Shown: piece after piece, positions 15,769 to 24,378 of the stretch
How positions within the stretch are numbered: position 1 is the first letter of the stretch
Layout of the letters: the number at the start of each line of letters is the position of its first letter
Notes under the pieces: generated by a model
Database searches by the model: none
What the model was told of the DNA's origin: nothing
The model's input: only the letters and a program-made list of their open reading frames with translations
Made by a program: the position numbers and the translations under genes
NCBI GenBank assembly: GCA_026645815.1
Contig: JAPKMR010000040.1
Span: 1 to 32,567 of the forward strand
From: Anaerolineae bacterium
GTDB lineage: Bacteria > Chloroflexota > Anaerolineae > B4-G1 > SLSP01
Reading direction: 5' to 3'
Length of the DNA stretch: 32,567 nucleotides

Positions 15769-18700
15769 CTAGAAGCCCAAATCAACGCTCAGAAAGCCCA
15801 CAATGGTTCCGGCATGAGGGTCGGTGACAAAGAGCTTCCCATCCGGGGTCAATGCCAGCCCGGTGGGGAATGTTAGGCCCTGATCCATAACCAACGCTCC
15901 CAAAGGCACCCCTTGAGCATCAAACACCAGGATACGTCCATGGCCACTATCGGTGACATAGGTCCTGCCAGTAGCATCTACCACAAGATAGGGCTTATCT
16001 TCAGGATTCTCGATGCCCCAGGTAGGAACACTCCACTGATAAGAGGGCGTTCCCATCCGCAGCAACACCTGAATCCGTAGATTCCAGGAATCCGCAACGA
16101 TAATATCCCCCGAGCTGTTGAAAGCCAGACCTACCGGCTCATTGAGCTGCCCCGGATTGCGTCCCGCTCCCCCCAGATCCCACAGGAAACGTCCCTCGGT
16201 ATCGAAGACCTGTACGCGCTTGTTACCGGTATCCGTCACATAGAGATAACCATCAGGGCCGACATCAACGGCGCGTGGCCCATAGAACATCCCTTCACCA
16301 TTGGGGTCGCCGAGCGCGAACTGTCCTAACGTGCCCCAACCCAGCAGATATTCACCCTGGGCAGTGAATTTCTGAATGCGATGGTTCCAGGTGTCCGCTA
16401 CGTAGACATTCCCCTCCGCATCCAGCGCCACATCCCAAGGCTCACGGAACTGCCCCGGGCCTGCACCCTCGCCCCCCCAGGAATTAAGCACCGCACCCTG
16501 TTGGCTCACGTGCCAGATGCGATGCCCCAAACTATCGGCGATGAAGAGCGAACCGTCTGCAGCTGCCGCAATGCCCCGAGGCGCAGCCCCCGGCAGAGAA
16601 ACTGTCACAGCAGGCGCCAAAGACCTTTCCAGGGCAGCGTAGGGGTCTGCCAGGGGGGTCGCATTGGGCAACAGAGGCGCCTCTCCCGTAGCACCCAACC
16701 GGTAGCCCCAAATCTGCTGCGCCAGATCACGCCGAACGTAGAGGCGGAACTCGTCACGATAGGGCCATTCTTTCAAGGTGATACGCCGCTGTTTAGCCTG
16801 TGCATAGCGGTCATAATCCCGATCCCAGAAAATATCCCATAGCGCACGGCGCATCTCAGGATTCGTCAGCGCGCCCTTGATGCGCTCCCAGGTCATATCG
16901 CGATAGTCCTCGATGGGCCACCAGAGGAATTTGTACGAGAAATAATCATAATCGGCGCTGAGAAGGGGATCTACTGCCCCCCACTGCGGTGACCCGGCAA
17001 TCACCACTGGCGATTCCAGCAAACGCACCGGGTCAGGTGTCTGTCCATAATAATAAGCATTGGGGAATATCTGCATGTACCAGGAGAAGACCGTATATTC
17101 CTTCTCGCCATAAGCCACACTCACATCATACGGCGCCCCCGTGGTACGCCAGGAAATATCCTCAATCTGTTCCAAGGCGATCTTGACATCCGGCGCGCCG
17201 TGTGCGTATACCAGGAACTCCTTCGCCAGATCGTAGTTGACATAGTTGAACATGCTCATCGTGCGCAGGGTGACCAAAGCCAGCAATGCAGCAAAGGTGA
17301 GCGTCGCCACACGCAACGACTGACCACTTCCAAGCCGTCGCCATGCCCAGACCACCGCCGCCAATGCAACTAGAGCACCCAACAACCCACCAAGCGCCTG
17401 CCCCAATGGTTCCAGCTGCGTCAACAGCGGTCCGGCAGAAGCCATACCGGCGCTCAAAGCAACGCGCGCGCGGCTGGCAGCGCCGCCAAAGACCGCAACC
17501 CCTACCGCCGCTAAGGGCAGTGAGACCGCCAACACCCAACCCTGTCGCTCCCACCATGCCCGCCAATTCACGCCATCCGCTAACCGTCCCAGGAACCATG
17601 CAGCAAGGAAAATAGTCGGCAGAGCGATGTGAACGACTAACCACGGCATCTTCTCGCCAGCATAACTATAGGCGAACCACGCCATGAGCATCCAACCCAA
17701 CAAAAAGGGAGGTAACAGCCCCGTCACAAAAGGCGTGCCGCTGTCGCTCCAGGCAGCGTTCAGAGGGGCAGACGGGACAATGGAGCCTTCTTCCTCAACC
17801 GTTGCAAGTGAGGGTTGGCGCGTAACGCGGAGACGGCGCAAGCCCAACACAGCCACGCCGCCAGCACCCAAAACCGAGAAAATCAGCGGAAAATACTCGT
17901 AGAGCGGCATCAAGAGCATATAGTAATAGCCCGGTTGCGTGCCACGCTGCACACCATGCTGCGCCATCCAATAGGCCAGAGAGCCGACCAGACCGCTCAA
18001 CAACCCCACAGGATTGGTAAACACAGTGGTGTAGAACACCGCGAAAATAGCGGCGGCGCCGGCAGCTGCTATGAGCCACCGTCGCCCACCCCACCACCAA
18101 CCCAAGAACACTGCCAGTCCGACCGTTGCAATCACGATAATCACCGTGACCAACAACGACGTGCCCTCCATTTCGGCCAGACTGCCGCTGATGAGGCTAT
18201 TGTAGAGGGTGAGCATATCCACCCGCGCAAGCCGAATCAAGAAGGCTGAGCCTAACGGTAACGTCAACGTCCCCATCAGCATCAGCACGTCGAAGAGCCG
18301 CATGCCTCGTAGGGTTGCCTCGCCAATGCCGAAGAAAGCCGCAACCACGGCAACAAGCCCCAGGAACAACGCCACATACATGGCGATATGTCCCCATACT
18401 GGAATCACCGTTTCCGCAACCCGTGTGTTGGCATCCAGTGAATGCTCAACCACCTCACCCTGCATCAGCGCCAGGCCATATACTGCGGCGCATAACAGAA
18501 TGACCGCCACAAGCGCCAGAAAAACCGTCAGCAAGCGCGGACGCTGCCACTGCACCCGCAAGGCATTGAAAATGAAGGGTACCGCGAGCAACACAAAGAA
18601 GATCAAAGTATAAATGTAGCAGGTCTCCTTGGTGGTGTACAGCAAGGCAAAGAAGGCCCCCATAGCATAAAGCCAGCGGTTGCGCCCCTCCTCAAAGTAT

Positions 18701-19146
18701 TTGAGAATGGCCCACAACAGAAGAACTGCCATCAACATGTTGGGCGTATCATGACGGATGTAACGGTTGTAATAGCTGATTGAAGGTGAAATCAGCAACA
18801 TTAGCGAAGCAATCAAAGCGCCCCCGCGTCCAAGCCAACGCCGGAAAAGGAAGGGGCTGAGCACCAACGCCACCCCCAACACAGCAGGGAAGATACGCGC
18901 CGCAAAATCATTGACGCCAAAAAGGAAATAATTCAGCGCCGTCATATGGAACAATAAAGGCCCGTGCATCATCGGATTGTGCCGGTAGCCCGACCCCGAA
19001 TAGAGATACCAGGAGAATTTCGTGTGCAAGGCCTCATCATGGCTCATCACCCGATCACCCAGAATGTAGAAACGGGTGAACACCGCCACGAGCAAAATGA
19101 CTACCACTGCCACACGTTCCCAACGACTCAAAGCACGCCAATCCAT
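15769..19146 (-). CDS. Agl23/TIGR03663-like membrane glycosyltransferase fused to a six-bladed NHL propeller
   Basis: A 1125-residue polytopic protein of the GT-C/GT39 (PMT-like) superfamily, close to the family named flippase activity-associated protein Agl23 (TIGR03663). The N-terminus shows the acidic HDEALH motif (His36, Asp37, Glu38) in the first external loop, followed by a NPMMHGPLLFH stretch and roughly a dozen membrane helices to about residue 640. A soluble external domain follows (about 640-850). From about 855 to 1120 there are six NHL repeats (for example DGSLFIADSLGHRI, EGNVYVADTWNHRI, DGYLYVTDTGNKRV), enough for a complete six-bladed propeller. It should transfer a sugar from a lipid-phosphate donor to an exported lipid or protein. 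ATG at 19146 has GGGAG upstream. It lies 80 bases after metG and 22 before the unknown gene. Donor and acceptor are unknown. Confidence 0.88.
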   Translation of the reverse strand: MDWRALSRWERVAVVVILLVAVFTRFYILGDRVMSHDEALHTKFSWYLYSGSGYRHNPMMHGPLLFHMTALNYFLFGVNDFAARIFPAVLGVALVLSPFLFRRWLGRGGALIASLMLLISPSISYYNRYIRHDTPNMLMAVLLLWAILKYFEEGRNRWLYAMGAFFALLYTTKETCYIYTLIFFVLLAVPFIFNALRVQWQRPRLLTVFLALVAVILLCAAVYGLALMQGEVVEHSLDANTRVAETVIPVWGHIAMYVALFLGLVAVVAAFFGIGEATLRGMRLFDVLMLMGTLTLPLGSAFLIRLARVDMLTLYNSLISGSLAEMEGTSLLVTVIIVIATVGLAVFLGWWWGGRRWLIAAAGAAAIFAVFYTTVFTNPVGLLSGLVGSLAYWMAQHGVQRGTQPGYYYMLLMPLYEYFPLIFSVLGAGGVAVLGLRRLRVTRQPSLATVEEEGSIVPSAPLNAAWSDSGTPFVTGLLPPFLLGWMLMAWFAYSYAGEKMPWLVVHIALPTIFLAAWFLGRLADGVNWRAWWERQGWVLAVSLPLAAVGVAVFGGAASRARVALSAGMASAGPLLTQLEPLGQALGGLLGALVALAAVVWAWRRLGSGQSLRVATLTFAALLALVTLRTMSMFNYVNYDLAKEFLVYAHGAPDVKIALEQIEDISWRTTGAPYDVSVAYGEKEYTVFSWYMQIFPNAYYYGQTPDPVRLLESPVVIAGSPQWGAVDPLLSADYDYFSYKFLWWPIEDYRDMTWERIKGALTNPEMRRALWDIFWDRDYDRYAQAKQRRITLKEWPYRDEFRLYVRRDLAQQIWGYRLGATGEAPLLPNATPLADPYAALERSLAPAVTVSLPGAAPRGIAAAADGSLFIADSLGHRIWHVSQQGAVLNSWGGEGAGPGQFREPWDVALDAEGNVYVADTWNHRIQKFTAQGEYLLGWGTLGQFALGDPNGEGMFYGPRAVDVGPDGYLYVTDTGNKRVQVFDTEGRFLWDLGGAGRNPGQLNEPVGLAFNSSGDIIVADSWNLRIQVLLRMGTPSYQWSVPTWGIENPEDKPYLVVDATGRTYVTDSGHGRILVFDAQGVPLGALVMDQGLTFPTGLALTPDGKLFVTDPHAGTIVGFLSVDLGF

Positions 19147-19226
19147 AAGCCATTATCTCCCAAGAAAATTGAGCTCAGCTAACACAAGCCTTTGACTCCT
19201 TATCACGCCTGGAGCACACAAAATCA

Positions 19227-20972
19227 CTAACTCTCAGCAGCAATCTCTTCCAGCTTCTTAAACAACGGCGCCGGCTTCTCGAGTGGGCGCCCCGGCTCCA
19301 GCTCGGTGAATGCCCAACGCGCATCCGCGTCCGCCCTATCATAGCGCAGCGCCGTGTGGGGGCGCGCGGCATCAGGAATTTCCTCGATATACTGAACCCC
19401 GAAAAGCCGCGTCTGATAGCCCAACATACCGTGCAATTGCTGTGCAGAGAAAGGCAAGAACGGCGCAAGCAATACCTTCAGTGCATTGATGGCCTGCAAG
19501 GCCACATAGAGACTGGTTCCAGACGCCTGCCGGTCAGTCTTGATCTGCGTCCACGGTGATTTGACCTCGAGATAGCGATTCGCTTCCCGCGCCAGGTTGA
19601 GCGCTTCCACCAACGCCGCCCGGAACTGTGCAGCAGCCAGACGCTGCCCCACCGCATCGAAGGCTGCCCGAGCCTGCGCCAAGAGCGCCTCATCCACTGC
19701 ATCGAAAGCGCCAGGCTCCGGAACCGCCGCGAAATGCTTCGCTGTAAAAGCCAGTACGCGGTTCACTAGATTGCCCCAGATGCCAACCAGTTCACTGTTA
19801 TTGCGCTGCACAAGGTCATCTAAGGAGAAATCCGAATCACTGGTCTCCGGCATCGCAGCGCTCAGATAATAACGAATCGCATCTGGGTCATAGTTCTCCA
19901 GCAAATCTGGAATACTGACAGCTTCATTGCGACCACTCTTCGCGGCTTTCGCCCCGTGGATATTCATGAACTCATTCGCAGGCACATCGTAGGGCAAATT
20001 CAGGCGCCCCTCGGTCGCGTAGAGCCGCTCAATGCCGATGAGCTCCGCAGGCCAGATAATCGTATGAAACGGGATATTGTCTTTACCAATAAAGTAATAC
20101 GTCAGCGCTTGAGAGTCATACCACCAGGCTTTCCACGCCTCAGGGTCGCCCGTCAATGTCGCCCACTCGATGCTGGCGGAAAGGTAGCCGATGACCGCCT
20201 CAAACCAGACGTAAAGGCACTTACCATCGTAACCTTCCAGTGGTACCGGAATGCCCCATTCCAGGTCACGAGTGATGGGGCGCGGCTTCAACCCACCTTT
20301 GACATAATTGTGTGAAAAACGCAACACATTGGAGCGCCAATGGTCTTTGATACCATCCTCGAGATACTGCAACACCAGGGGTTCTAGCTTCTCCAGATCC
20401 AGGAAGAAATGCTCAGTCTCCCGAATGACCGGCGTTGATTGATCAATCTTACAGCGTGGGTTTTTCAATTCCAGGGCATCGAGCAACTGTCCGCAGTTAT
20501 CACACTGGTCCCCACGTGCGTCAGCATAACCGCAATGGGGGCACGTCCCCTCCACATAGCGATCAGGCAGGAAGCGCTGCAGGGTTTCGGAAAAATACTG
20601 CTGCTGGCGCTCGATATGGAGACAGTCCTGTTCCAACAAACGCAGGAACAGGTCCTGTGAGACACGATAATGGTTGGGAGTATCCGTGTTGGTAAAGAGG
20701 TCGTAAGAGATCCCGATGATTTTCTGAGTCTCCAGGAAACGATTGTGATAACGTTCGAAAATTTCGCGCGGAGATACGCCTTCTTTATCCGCTTTCACGG
20801 TGATCGGCGTCCCATGCGAATCCGTCCCGGATACCATCAAGACCTCGTTGCCCACCAACCGGTGATAGCGCGCGAAAATATCGGCAGGTAGATAAGCACC
20901 TGCCAAATGCCCCACATGAAGATCGCCATTGGCATAGGGCCATGCAACCGCAACAAGAATTTTCTTAGCCAT
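19227..20972 (-). CDS. metG: Methionyl-tRNA synthetase
   Basis: Charges tRNA-Met with methionine, 581 residues. The HIGH motif is HVGH (19-22) after AWPYANGDLH. A zinc knuckle with two CxxC pairs (CPHCG and CDNCG, about 142-160) follows. The KMSKS position reads KAAKSGRN (around residue 340), an unusual version that keeps Lys, Lys and Ser but not Met. The anticodon-binding helical domain covers about 395-530. The C-terminal dimerisation EMAP/Trbp111 domain of longer enzymes is absent. The frame opens 13 codons upstream, but ATG at 20972 has AGGGGAG eight bases before it and starts at MAKKILVAVAWPY as usual. First gene of the leftward cluster; its linkage to the glycosyltransferase is probably only by promoter. 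Confidence 0.95.
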   Translation of the reverse strand: MAKKILVAVAWPYANGDLHVGHLAGAYLPADIFARYHRLVGNEVLMVSGTDSHGTPITVKADKEGVSPREIFERYHNRFLETQKIIGISYDLFTNTDTPNHYRVSQDLFLRLLEQDCLHIERQQQYFSETLQRFLPDRYVEGTCPHCGYADARGDQCDNCGQLLDALELKNPRCKIDQSTPVIRETEHFFLDLEKLEPLVLQYLEDGIKDHWRSNVLRFSHNYVKGGLKPRPITRDLEWGIPVPLEGYDGKCLYVWFEAVIGYLSASIEWATLTGDPEAWKAWWYDSQALTYYFIGKDNIPFHTIIWPAELIGIERLYATEGRLNLPYDVPANEFMNIHGAKAAKSGRNEAVSIPDLLENYDPDAIRYYLSAAMPETSDSDFSLDDLVQRNNSELVGIWGNLVNRVLAFTAKHFAAVPEPGAFDAVDEALLAQARAAFDAVGQRLAAAQFRAALVEALNLAREANRYLEVKSPWTQIKTDRQASGTSLYVALQAINALKVLLAPFLPFSAQQLHGMLGYQTRLFGVQYIEEIPDAARPHTALRYDRADADARWAFTELEPGRPLEKPAPLFKKLEEIAAES

Positions 20973-21223
20973 ATTCCACACTCCCCTAAAAGTAGCAGAT
21001 GACGAACTCAAGGCCCATCAATGAGCAATTCAAAAGTCAAGAATTCGCACGCATATCCATTCAGTATAATCGAAACTGTGCAATAGAAAACCCGCCAGCG
21101 AGGCTGGCGGGTTAAATCTGTGTCCCTGGAACATGGGCTTGCGTCAGGTCGCCTCATCCTCCCGACGCCACAGCAAGCCACACATCAACATTCCGGCGCT
21201 CCACACGCTATGCATAAGGCACC
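20973..21223. other. Intergenic region between rpoD and metG
   Basis: This holds the sigma gene terminator (21089-21113) and the metG leader. A TATACT on the minus strand at 21068-21063 could be a metG -10 box, but there is no matching -35. Positions 21114-21223 show nothing I can assign: no ORF with a ribosome site, no RNA fold, no repeat. Confidence 0.5.
21089..21113 (-). terminator. Rho-independent terminator of the sigma factor gene
   Basis: An 11-bp perfect stem (AACCCGCCAGC at 21089-21099 with 21103-21113) and a three-base loop. Read on the minus strand the stem ends in a run of T (GGGTTTTCT). It lies 110 bases after the sigma factor stop and separates it from metG. Confidence 0.88.
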
Positions 21224-22396
21224 TCAATACAGGTAATCCCTCAAATCCCGGCTACGACTGGGATGACGCAAGCGCCGCAACGCCTGACCTTCAATTTGGC
21301 GAATACGTTCGCGGGTGAGACCGAATTTCTTTCCCACCTCTTCCAGAGTATAGCTCTGCCCATTCTGCAAGCCAAAGCGCATACGCAAAATCCGTACCTC
21401 TCGAGGATTGAGCGTTGCTAACGCCTCCTCGATATGATCGCGCAACAGCTCTTGATAGGTGGTATCCGAAGGCGTGGGGGTGAATTCATCTTCGATGAAA
21501 TTGCTCAGTTCACTGTCCTCATCCTCGCCTACAGGACGCTCCAGGCTCAAGGGTTGCCATGATACCCGCATCATCCATTGGACTTTGCGCGCCTCAAGTC
21601 CCATCTCTTCGCCCAATTCCTCAGCCGTCGGGCGCACCCCACGCTCCTGCTCAATTTCCTGCGCGCGCCGGTACAAGCGGCGAATACGATCACTCATGTG
21701 AACAGGGACCCGGATAGTTCGGCCCTGGTCCGCAATAGCACGCGTAATAGTCTGCCGAATCCACCACGTCGCATAGGTGCTGAAACGATAACCTCGCTGG
21801 TACTCAAACTTTTCCACTGCCTTCATCAAACCCAGGTTGCCTTCCTGGATCAGGTCCAGGAAGGGCACCCCACGCCCCATGTACTTCTTGGCAATGCTTA
21901 CCACCAAACGTGTGTTCGCCCGGATCAAATGGTCGCGAGCTTCACGCCCCTGCTCGATATCCGTTTCCAAGAGCAGGCGCTCCTCACGATTATGTCCATT
22001 GTCACGCAACAAACGCTCAGATTCGCGTCCGCGTTCGATTTTCTGAGCCAGGTCCACTTCTTCTTCGTTACTGAGCAAGGGGACGCGGGCCATCTCGCGC
22101 AAATATAGCGCTACAGTATCATCTACGCCGATTCCATCGAGCGCATAATCATCCTCTTCCCAATTCTCATCGCTCCCTTCCGGGAGGGCCTTGGCTGCAG
22201 TTGCAAGGACTTCCTCGTCATCAGGTTCTTCTTCCAGCTCGAGTTCAACCCCAGCCTTGCGCAATTCCCCTAATACCGACTCGAGGGCATCCTCGTCATC
22301 AATGATTTCGTCCTCGAGCACCTCTACAACATCTTCAATCGTAACGAATCCCCGAGTCTCAGCCTTCTCCAGAAGCAGATTCATTACTACACCCAT
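21224..22396 (-). CDS. rpoD: Primary sigma-70 factor (RpoD/SigA)
   Basis: Main RNA polymerase sigma factor, 390 residues. A short acidic N-terminal region (about 1-85) resembles a reduced region 1.1. Region 1.2 is [17 protein letters not shown] (about 93-109). Regions 2.1-2.4 run from [20 protein letters not shown] through [17 protein letters not shown] to [17 protein letters not shown] (about 154-220). Region 3 follows, and region 4 has [15 protein letters not shown] and a helix-turn-helix with [21 protein letters not shown] at 22396 has AAGAGGT upstream. It sits 52 bases after the DUF177 gene, with no terminator between, so both probably share the promoter at 22984-23012. The house-style promoters in this window match what this group of sigma factors recognises. 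Confidence 0.96.
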   Translation of the reverse strand: MGVVMNLLLEKAETRGFVTIEDVVEVLEDEIIDDEDALESVLGELRKAGVELELEEEPDDEEVLATAAKALPEGSDENWEEDDYALDGIGVDDTVALYLREMARVPLLSNEEEVDLAQKIERGRESERLLRDNGHNREERLLLETDIEQGREARDHLIRANTRLVVSIAKKYMGRGVPFLDLIQEGNLGLMKAVEKFEYQRGYRFSTYATWWIRQTITRAIADQGRTIRVPVHMSDRIRRLYRRAQEIEQERGVRPTAEELGEEMGLEARKVQWMMRVSWQPLSLERPVGEDEDSELSNFIEDEFTPTPSDTTYQELLRDHIEEALATLNPREVRILRMRFGLQNGQSYTLEEVGKKFGLTRERIRQIEGQALRRLRHPSRSRDLRDYLY

Positions 22397-22448
22397 AAAT
22401 TACCTCTTGTTAGGACTGCACTACCTGAAAACGGCAAAATAGAAGATT

Positions 22449-22949
22449 CTATTCTCCGTCAAGCAGCGTTTTAAGGACCGCCCAACGCGGGTCAATCGGT
22501 GCCTTGTCGCCGCAACCACACTCGCCACGATCAATATTCCCACCACATTGCGGGCATAATCCCGCACAAGTGGGAGAACACACAGGGCCAGCAGGCAACC
22601 CCAACCACAGATATTCGCGAATCAGGGGAGCCAGGTCTACCCAACCATCTTCTGTCACCCGCACCGGGCGCTCAGGAGATAACGGCGCTCCGGCGAGGCC
22701 TATCAAGCCCTCCAATTCTACAACGACAGGTGCGAAGAAAAGTTCCAAACATCGGGTGCATTCGGTTTCCACTGCCGCATTAAGCGTACCCTGCGTCAAA
22801 ATACCATTAGCAACGCGCGTGAAGCTCAATACACCCTTGAGGTAGTCAACTGAAAGGTCTTCAAGTGAGAATCGCCCTAAATTAAGGCCCACGCTTTCTC
22901 GCTGTCCGACCTTGGCGTTTGTCAGAGAAGAAAGGCGTACTCTTACCAT
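22449..22949 (-). CDS. DUF177/YceD family protein with cysteine pairs
   Basis: A 166-residue member of the DUF177 (YceD) family, which is usually encoded just before ribosomal protein L32 (rpmF) and linked to 23S rRNA accumulation. It shows the family pair CTRC (Cys64, Cys67) and a Cys-rich C-terminal part, Cys124, 128, 132, 135, 144 and 146, in the order expected for metal binding. Here no rpmF follows; the next gene is the primary sigma factor. ATG at 22949 has GGAGGG nine bases upstream and a strong promoter at 22984-23012. Confidence 0.9.
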   Translation of the reverse strand: MVRVRLSSLTNAKVGQRESVGLNLGRFSLEDLSVDYLKGVLSFTRVANGILTQGTLNAAVETECTRCLELFFAPVVVELEGLIGLAGAPLSPERPVRVTEDGWVDLAPLIREYLWLGLPAGPVCSPTCAGLCPQCGGNIDRGECGCGDKAPIDPRWAVLKTLLDGE

Positions 22950-22983
22950 GTATGGGAGCCCTCCAATGGCTCACAACAGTATG

Positions 22984-23012
22984 ATTATAACACAACTAAA
23001 AGTTTACGTCAA
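22984..23012 (-). promoter_or_regulatory. Strong sigma-70 promoter for the DUF177-rpoD operon
   Basis: On the minus strand TTGACG (23012-23007) and a perfect TATAAT (22989-22984) are 17 bases apart. Transcription would start near 22977, about 27 bases before the DUF177 ATG. This is close to a perfect consensus promoter. Confidence 0.88.
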
Positions 23013-23071
23013 GGATTTTAACTTTATTAATGGGTCTTATCATTCTCAATAGAACTCGCTACTGGCAGGAT

Positions 23072-23248
23072 GGGTGCGTTTCAACGCTGGGGTAAAAGTA
23101 AGACCGCTATCATGCAAATGCCTTTTCTTTGAGTGGTTTTGGCGGCGTAACTGCACCACGCCGCCAAAGACCACTTTTCTAACACGTCCCTGCAGGGCGT
23201 GCCCTGCAGGGACGTTTGAGATTGCCATCCCCGGCATGAAATGCACCC
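23072..23248 (+). mobile_element. MITE-like palindromic element, copy A, with 8-bp target duplication
   Basis: A 177-base non-coding element. It begins GGGTGCGTTTCA and the inverse of its other end reads GGGTGCATTTCA, so the outer 12 bases form inverted repeats with one mismatch. A GGGG block follows in both arms. Inside are two hairpins: 23132-23148 with 23158-23175 (core TTTGGCGGCGT, one bulge), and a perfect 15-bp stem 23184-23198 with 23201-23215. The perfect direct repeat GGCAGGAT lies immediately outside both ends (23064-23071 and 23249-23256), as left by a transposase that duplicates 8 bp. Related copies are at 27819-27980 and from 32491. No ORF inside, so it would be moved in trans. 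Confidence 0.88.
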
Positions 23249-23300
23249 GGCAGGATTCACGGCTAAAGTTAGAGGAAAAAGGGTGTCGTAATCTAACAAG

Positions 23301-23906
23301 TTACGTACCTGGTCTAGTTTTCTGCAGCGGCAAACGCAGACGCTTTACCTGGGGTGGAGAGTCTGGTAATAACTGGAGATAGACAACCGAGGGGGCATAG
23401 GGCGCCCTGAGGTAGCTGGTATGAAGCGCAGCGCCAGGATTAAGCACCAACTTCTCACCCCACCACTGACAGTAATAGCGGTGCGTGTGCCCAAAGATGA
23501 TCACATCGGCGGTAGGATAACGCCGCAACAAGCAGCGAGCAATCGCCGCATCGTATTGGGGGAAATCCCAATGCCCGGAGAGCTGTCGCAATAGTGACCG
23601 GGCTTTCCACACCCATGCCAAAGGGCCAATATCAAAGCCGTGTTCCATAGCCAGATGCCGCCCGGCAAAGTCTAGTTCTACCACGCGGGGAAGCGTCGCA
23701 CCAGCCGTTGACCGGTCCAGAATATGATAATTTCCACGCACAGCCAGAACGGGTGCAAGCGCCTGCAAGGGCGCCAGCGCCCACGGTTCATCCACATCCC
23801 CGGCGTGAAGGATAAAGTCTACGCCGCGCAAAGCTTCAACTACCGGTCCAGGAATCTCCGGCATCCGGTAAGGCACATGCGTATCAGCCAGAACACCAAT
23901 AAGCAT
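23301..23906 (-). CDS. Metallophosphoesterase, YfcE/MJ0936-like
   Basis: A 201-residue calcineurin-like phosphoesterase with two metal sites. Visible motifs are ADTH (Asp8, His10), HAGDVDE (Asp37), RGNYH, then EHGFD where many relatives have HGH, and GHTHR near residue 145. The family includes phosphodiesterases acting on cyclic nucleotides and bis-pNPP; the natural substrate here is unknown. ATG at 23906 is preceded on the minus strand by the right arm of the acpP terminator and by no clear ribosome binding site, so expression may depend on read-through from acpP. Confidence 0.88.
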   Translation of the reverse strand: MLIGVLADTHVPYRMPEIPGPVVEALRGVDFILHAGDVDEPWALAPLQALAPVLAVRGNYHILDRSTAGATLPRVVELDFAGRHLAMEHGFDIGPLAWVWKARSLLRQLSGHWDFPQYDAAIARCLLRRYPTADVIIFGHTHRYYCQWWGEKLVLNPGAALHTSYLRAPYAPSVVYLQLLPDSPPQVKRLRLPLQKTRPGT

Positions 23907-23912
23907 AACAAA

Positions 23913-23936
23913 AGGTCACCGGGACCCCGGTGACCT
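23913..23936 (-). terminator. Rho-independent terminator of acpP
   Basis: A perfect 10-bp stem, AGGTCACCGG with its complement, and a four-base loop. Read on the minus strand it is followed by TTTTGTT. The T tract touches the ATG of the metallophosphoesterase at 23906-23904, so the terminator doubles as the leader of that gene. Confidence 0.82.
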
Positions 23937-23957
23937 CCTGCAACAAGATCAAAGGCT

Positions 23958-24203
23958 CTAGCCGAGCCGTTCCTCGAGATAGCCGACAGCCTCTCCTACC
24001 GTCACATTGGTAAGCGCCCGGCCTTCCTCTTCCGATATACTAATCTCAAAAGCGTCTTCCAGGTCCATGATGAGTTCCACCAAATCCAGAGAATCCGCCT
24101 GAAGATCCTCACGAATTTTCGCTTCAGAAACTACACGTGCCGGATCAATTGAAAGTCGCCCGACAATGATTTCCTTTACTTTCTCGAAAACCTCGTCTAC
24201 CAT
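23958..24203 (-). CDS. acpP: Acyl carrier protein
   Basis: The 81-residue carrier of growing fatty acyl chains. The phosphopantetheine attachment site is Ser38 in ADSLDLVELIM, and the protein is acidic with the usual four-helix pattern. ATG at 24203 has AAGGGGGTG upstream, and a near-consensus promoter is at 24276-24304. It stands apart from other fatty acid genes, although the DUF177 gene that often neighbours the fab cluster in other bacteria is about 1 kb away. Confidence 0.96.
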   Translation of the reverse strand: MVDEVFEKVKEIIVGRLSIDPARVVSEAKIREDLQADSLDLVELIMDLEDAFEISISEEEGRALTNVTVGEAVGYLEERLG

Positions 24204-24275
24204 TGTTTTGCACCCCCTTGATAGGACATTATCATGTTATTTGCCGGCGCGGGAAAGCTCCCACGCTATAGAGGT

Positions 24276-24304
24276 ATTGTATCCGGCGGTGACGGAAAAG
24301 TCAA
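24276..24304 (-). promoter_or_regulatory. Sigma-70 promoter of acpP
   Basis: On the minus strand TTGACT (24304-24299) and TACAAT (24281-24276) are 17 bases apart. Transcription would start near 24269, a leader of about 65 bases. Confidence 0.85.
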
Positions 24305-24378
24305 GCCAATTTAGGCGGGAACTTCTCGGTGGGGAGACTTTCCTACTTGCTCTTGAAGGAATCTCGCTTTAAATATCA

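Larger units (their letters stand above)
22950..23300. other. Intergenic region with promoter and palindromic element A
   Basis: This 351-base gap holds the DUF177-rpoD promoter near its left end and the 177-base MITE-like element at 23072-23248 with its 8-bp duplications. Positions 23257-23300, up to the stop of the metallophosphoesterase gene, show nothing assignable. Confidence 0.8.
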
